Origin: Anthopleura xanthogrammica
Lineage: Eukaryota; Cnidaria; Anthozoa; Actiniaria; Actiniidae
Reading direction: 5' to 3'
Assembly (NCBI GenBank): GCA_964019055.1
Contig: OZ025213.1
Location: forward strand, 10,288,583 to 10,352,582
Length of the DNA: 64,000 bases
Under the pieces are notes generated by a model. It was not told where the DNA came from, ran no database searches, and saw only the letters and a list, made by a program, of their open reading frames with translations. Each line of letters opens with the position of its first letter. Position 1 is the first letter of the stretch. Position numbers and translations under genes: made by a program. Shown here piece by piece: positions 63,901-64,000 of the stretch.

Positions 63901-64000
63901 TACGTTTGATTGTCCACCTGAATTTTTAATCCTTGACCACCTCTCTCATTAATTTCTCATTATTCATTTATCTTGCCCCCCTCATTCTTTTGGCGTCACC
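57946..64000 (+). CDS. 5' part of a second adhesion GPCR: signal peptide, TSP1, Thr-rich linker, hormone-receptor-like domain, start of GAIN
   Basis: Exons seen: 57946-58012, 61272-62303, 62608-62711, 62818-63081, 63667-63825. The gene continues beyond the window. Phases agree throughout (1, 1, 0, 0, 0). Exon 1 encodes a signal peptide (MAVSFQFLWIFFAS). Exon 2, unusually long at 1032 bp, starts with a thrombospondin type-1 repeat (WSHWSTCSVPCGVGFQTRSRTC). It then has a polybasic stretch (RKRRKARKRRKPRK), nine KTARPTTL-type octapeptides and more Thr/Lys-rich sequence, and ends in the first half of a hormone-receptor-like domain (FWPITL, QPCPGNSTG). Exon 3 completes that domain (AFRPCW, GVWGEVN). 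Exons 4-5 match GAIN sequence of the neighbouring receptor (QYVDTASNLM versus KFVNTASNLL). GPS and helices are not in view, so the receptor identity rests on this homology and synteny. The 3.3-kb first intron could hide another exon. Confidence 0.82.
58013..61271. other. first intron of the second adhesion GPCR
   Basis: A 3.3-kb AT-rich intron. Apart from a MITE at its 3' end (61047-61232) I see no exon with good splice sites and no strong repeat. Confidence 0.55.
61047..61232. repeat. MITE with TA flanks, 40 bp before the TSP1 exon acceptor
   Basis: Terminal repeats GACCCTTTTCGAATATGGCG and, at the right read reversed, GACCCTTTCGAATATGGCG continue through GTCTATGACGTCAAACGAGGAG (left numbering 61061-61083). 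TA lies on both sides (61045-61046, 61233-61234). About 186 bp, no coding capacity. Each arm holds a TGACGTCA-like CRE core. Confidence 0.85.
61715..61930 (+). repeat. 24-bp coding minisatellite, 9 units
   Basis: Nine in-frame units encode KTARPTTL (one KTTRPTTL, one KTARPTTQ). They lie in the extracellular linker of the second adhesion GPCR and are followed by a degenerate unit. The Thr-Thr and Pro content suggests a mucin-like O-glycosylated stalk. Confidence 0.95.

Overview
The window is animal (metazoan) nuclear DNA. It is AT-rich, its genes are split by many short introns with GT...AG borders, and it is full of small inverted-repeat elements, tRNA-derived SINEs and simple repeats. The proteins (an EOGT glycosyltransferase, an intronless class A GPCR, and adhesion GPCRs carrying thrombospondin type-1 repeats) and the repeat types fit an anthozoan cnidarian, probably a stony coral or sea anemone. 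That placement is inference; nothing here fixes the species.

Layout. (1) 1-5259, plus strand: two tandem paralogues of an unrecognised family with the same three-exon plan. The first is cut by the window edge. The second ends in 23 copies of a 19-residue repeat. (2) 6252-28118, minus strand: a complete 17-exon EOGT gene (EGF-domain O-GlcNAc transferase, 522 residues predicted, every exon phase consistent). Its last intron is 14.5 kb and about 99% tandem repeat: exactly 134 copies of a 77-bp unit, then 3.7 kb of TAC(ATG)nA units, then about 38 copies of GAGAAT ending 15 bp from the splice donor. (3) 29959-30993, minus strand: a single-exon rhodopsin-like GPCR. (4) 30994-46442: no gene recognised; microsatellites, a perfect 145-bp palindrome, MITE-like elements and a SINE. 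(5) 46443-54503, plus strand: a complete 13-exon adhesion GPCR (735 residues: signal peptide, TSP1, hormone-receptor-like domain, GAIN/GPS, seven helices). (6) 57946 to the window end, plus strand: the 5' part of a second, related adhesion GPCR whose TSP1 exon also carries a polybasic tract and nine Thr-rich octapeptides.

Functional links. EOGT acts in the ER lumen on EGF repeats of secreted and membrane proteins. The three receptor genes are surface receptors. The two adhesion GPCRs look like a local tandem duplication, as do the two 5' genes. There is no operon-like logic. The most unusual material is the satellite-filled EOGT intron, the repeat-tailed paralogue family at the left edge (possibly a degenerate JAB/MPN-like plus E2/RWD-like protein), and the perfect palindrome at 34.5 kb.
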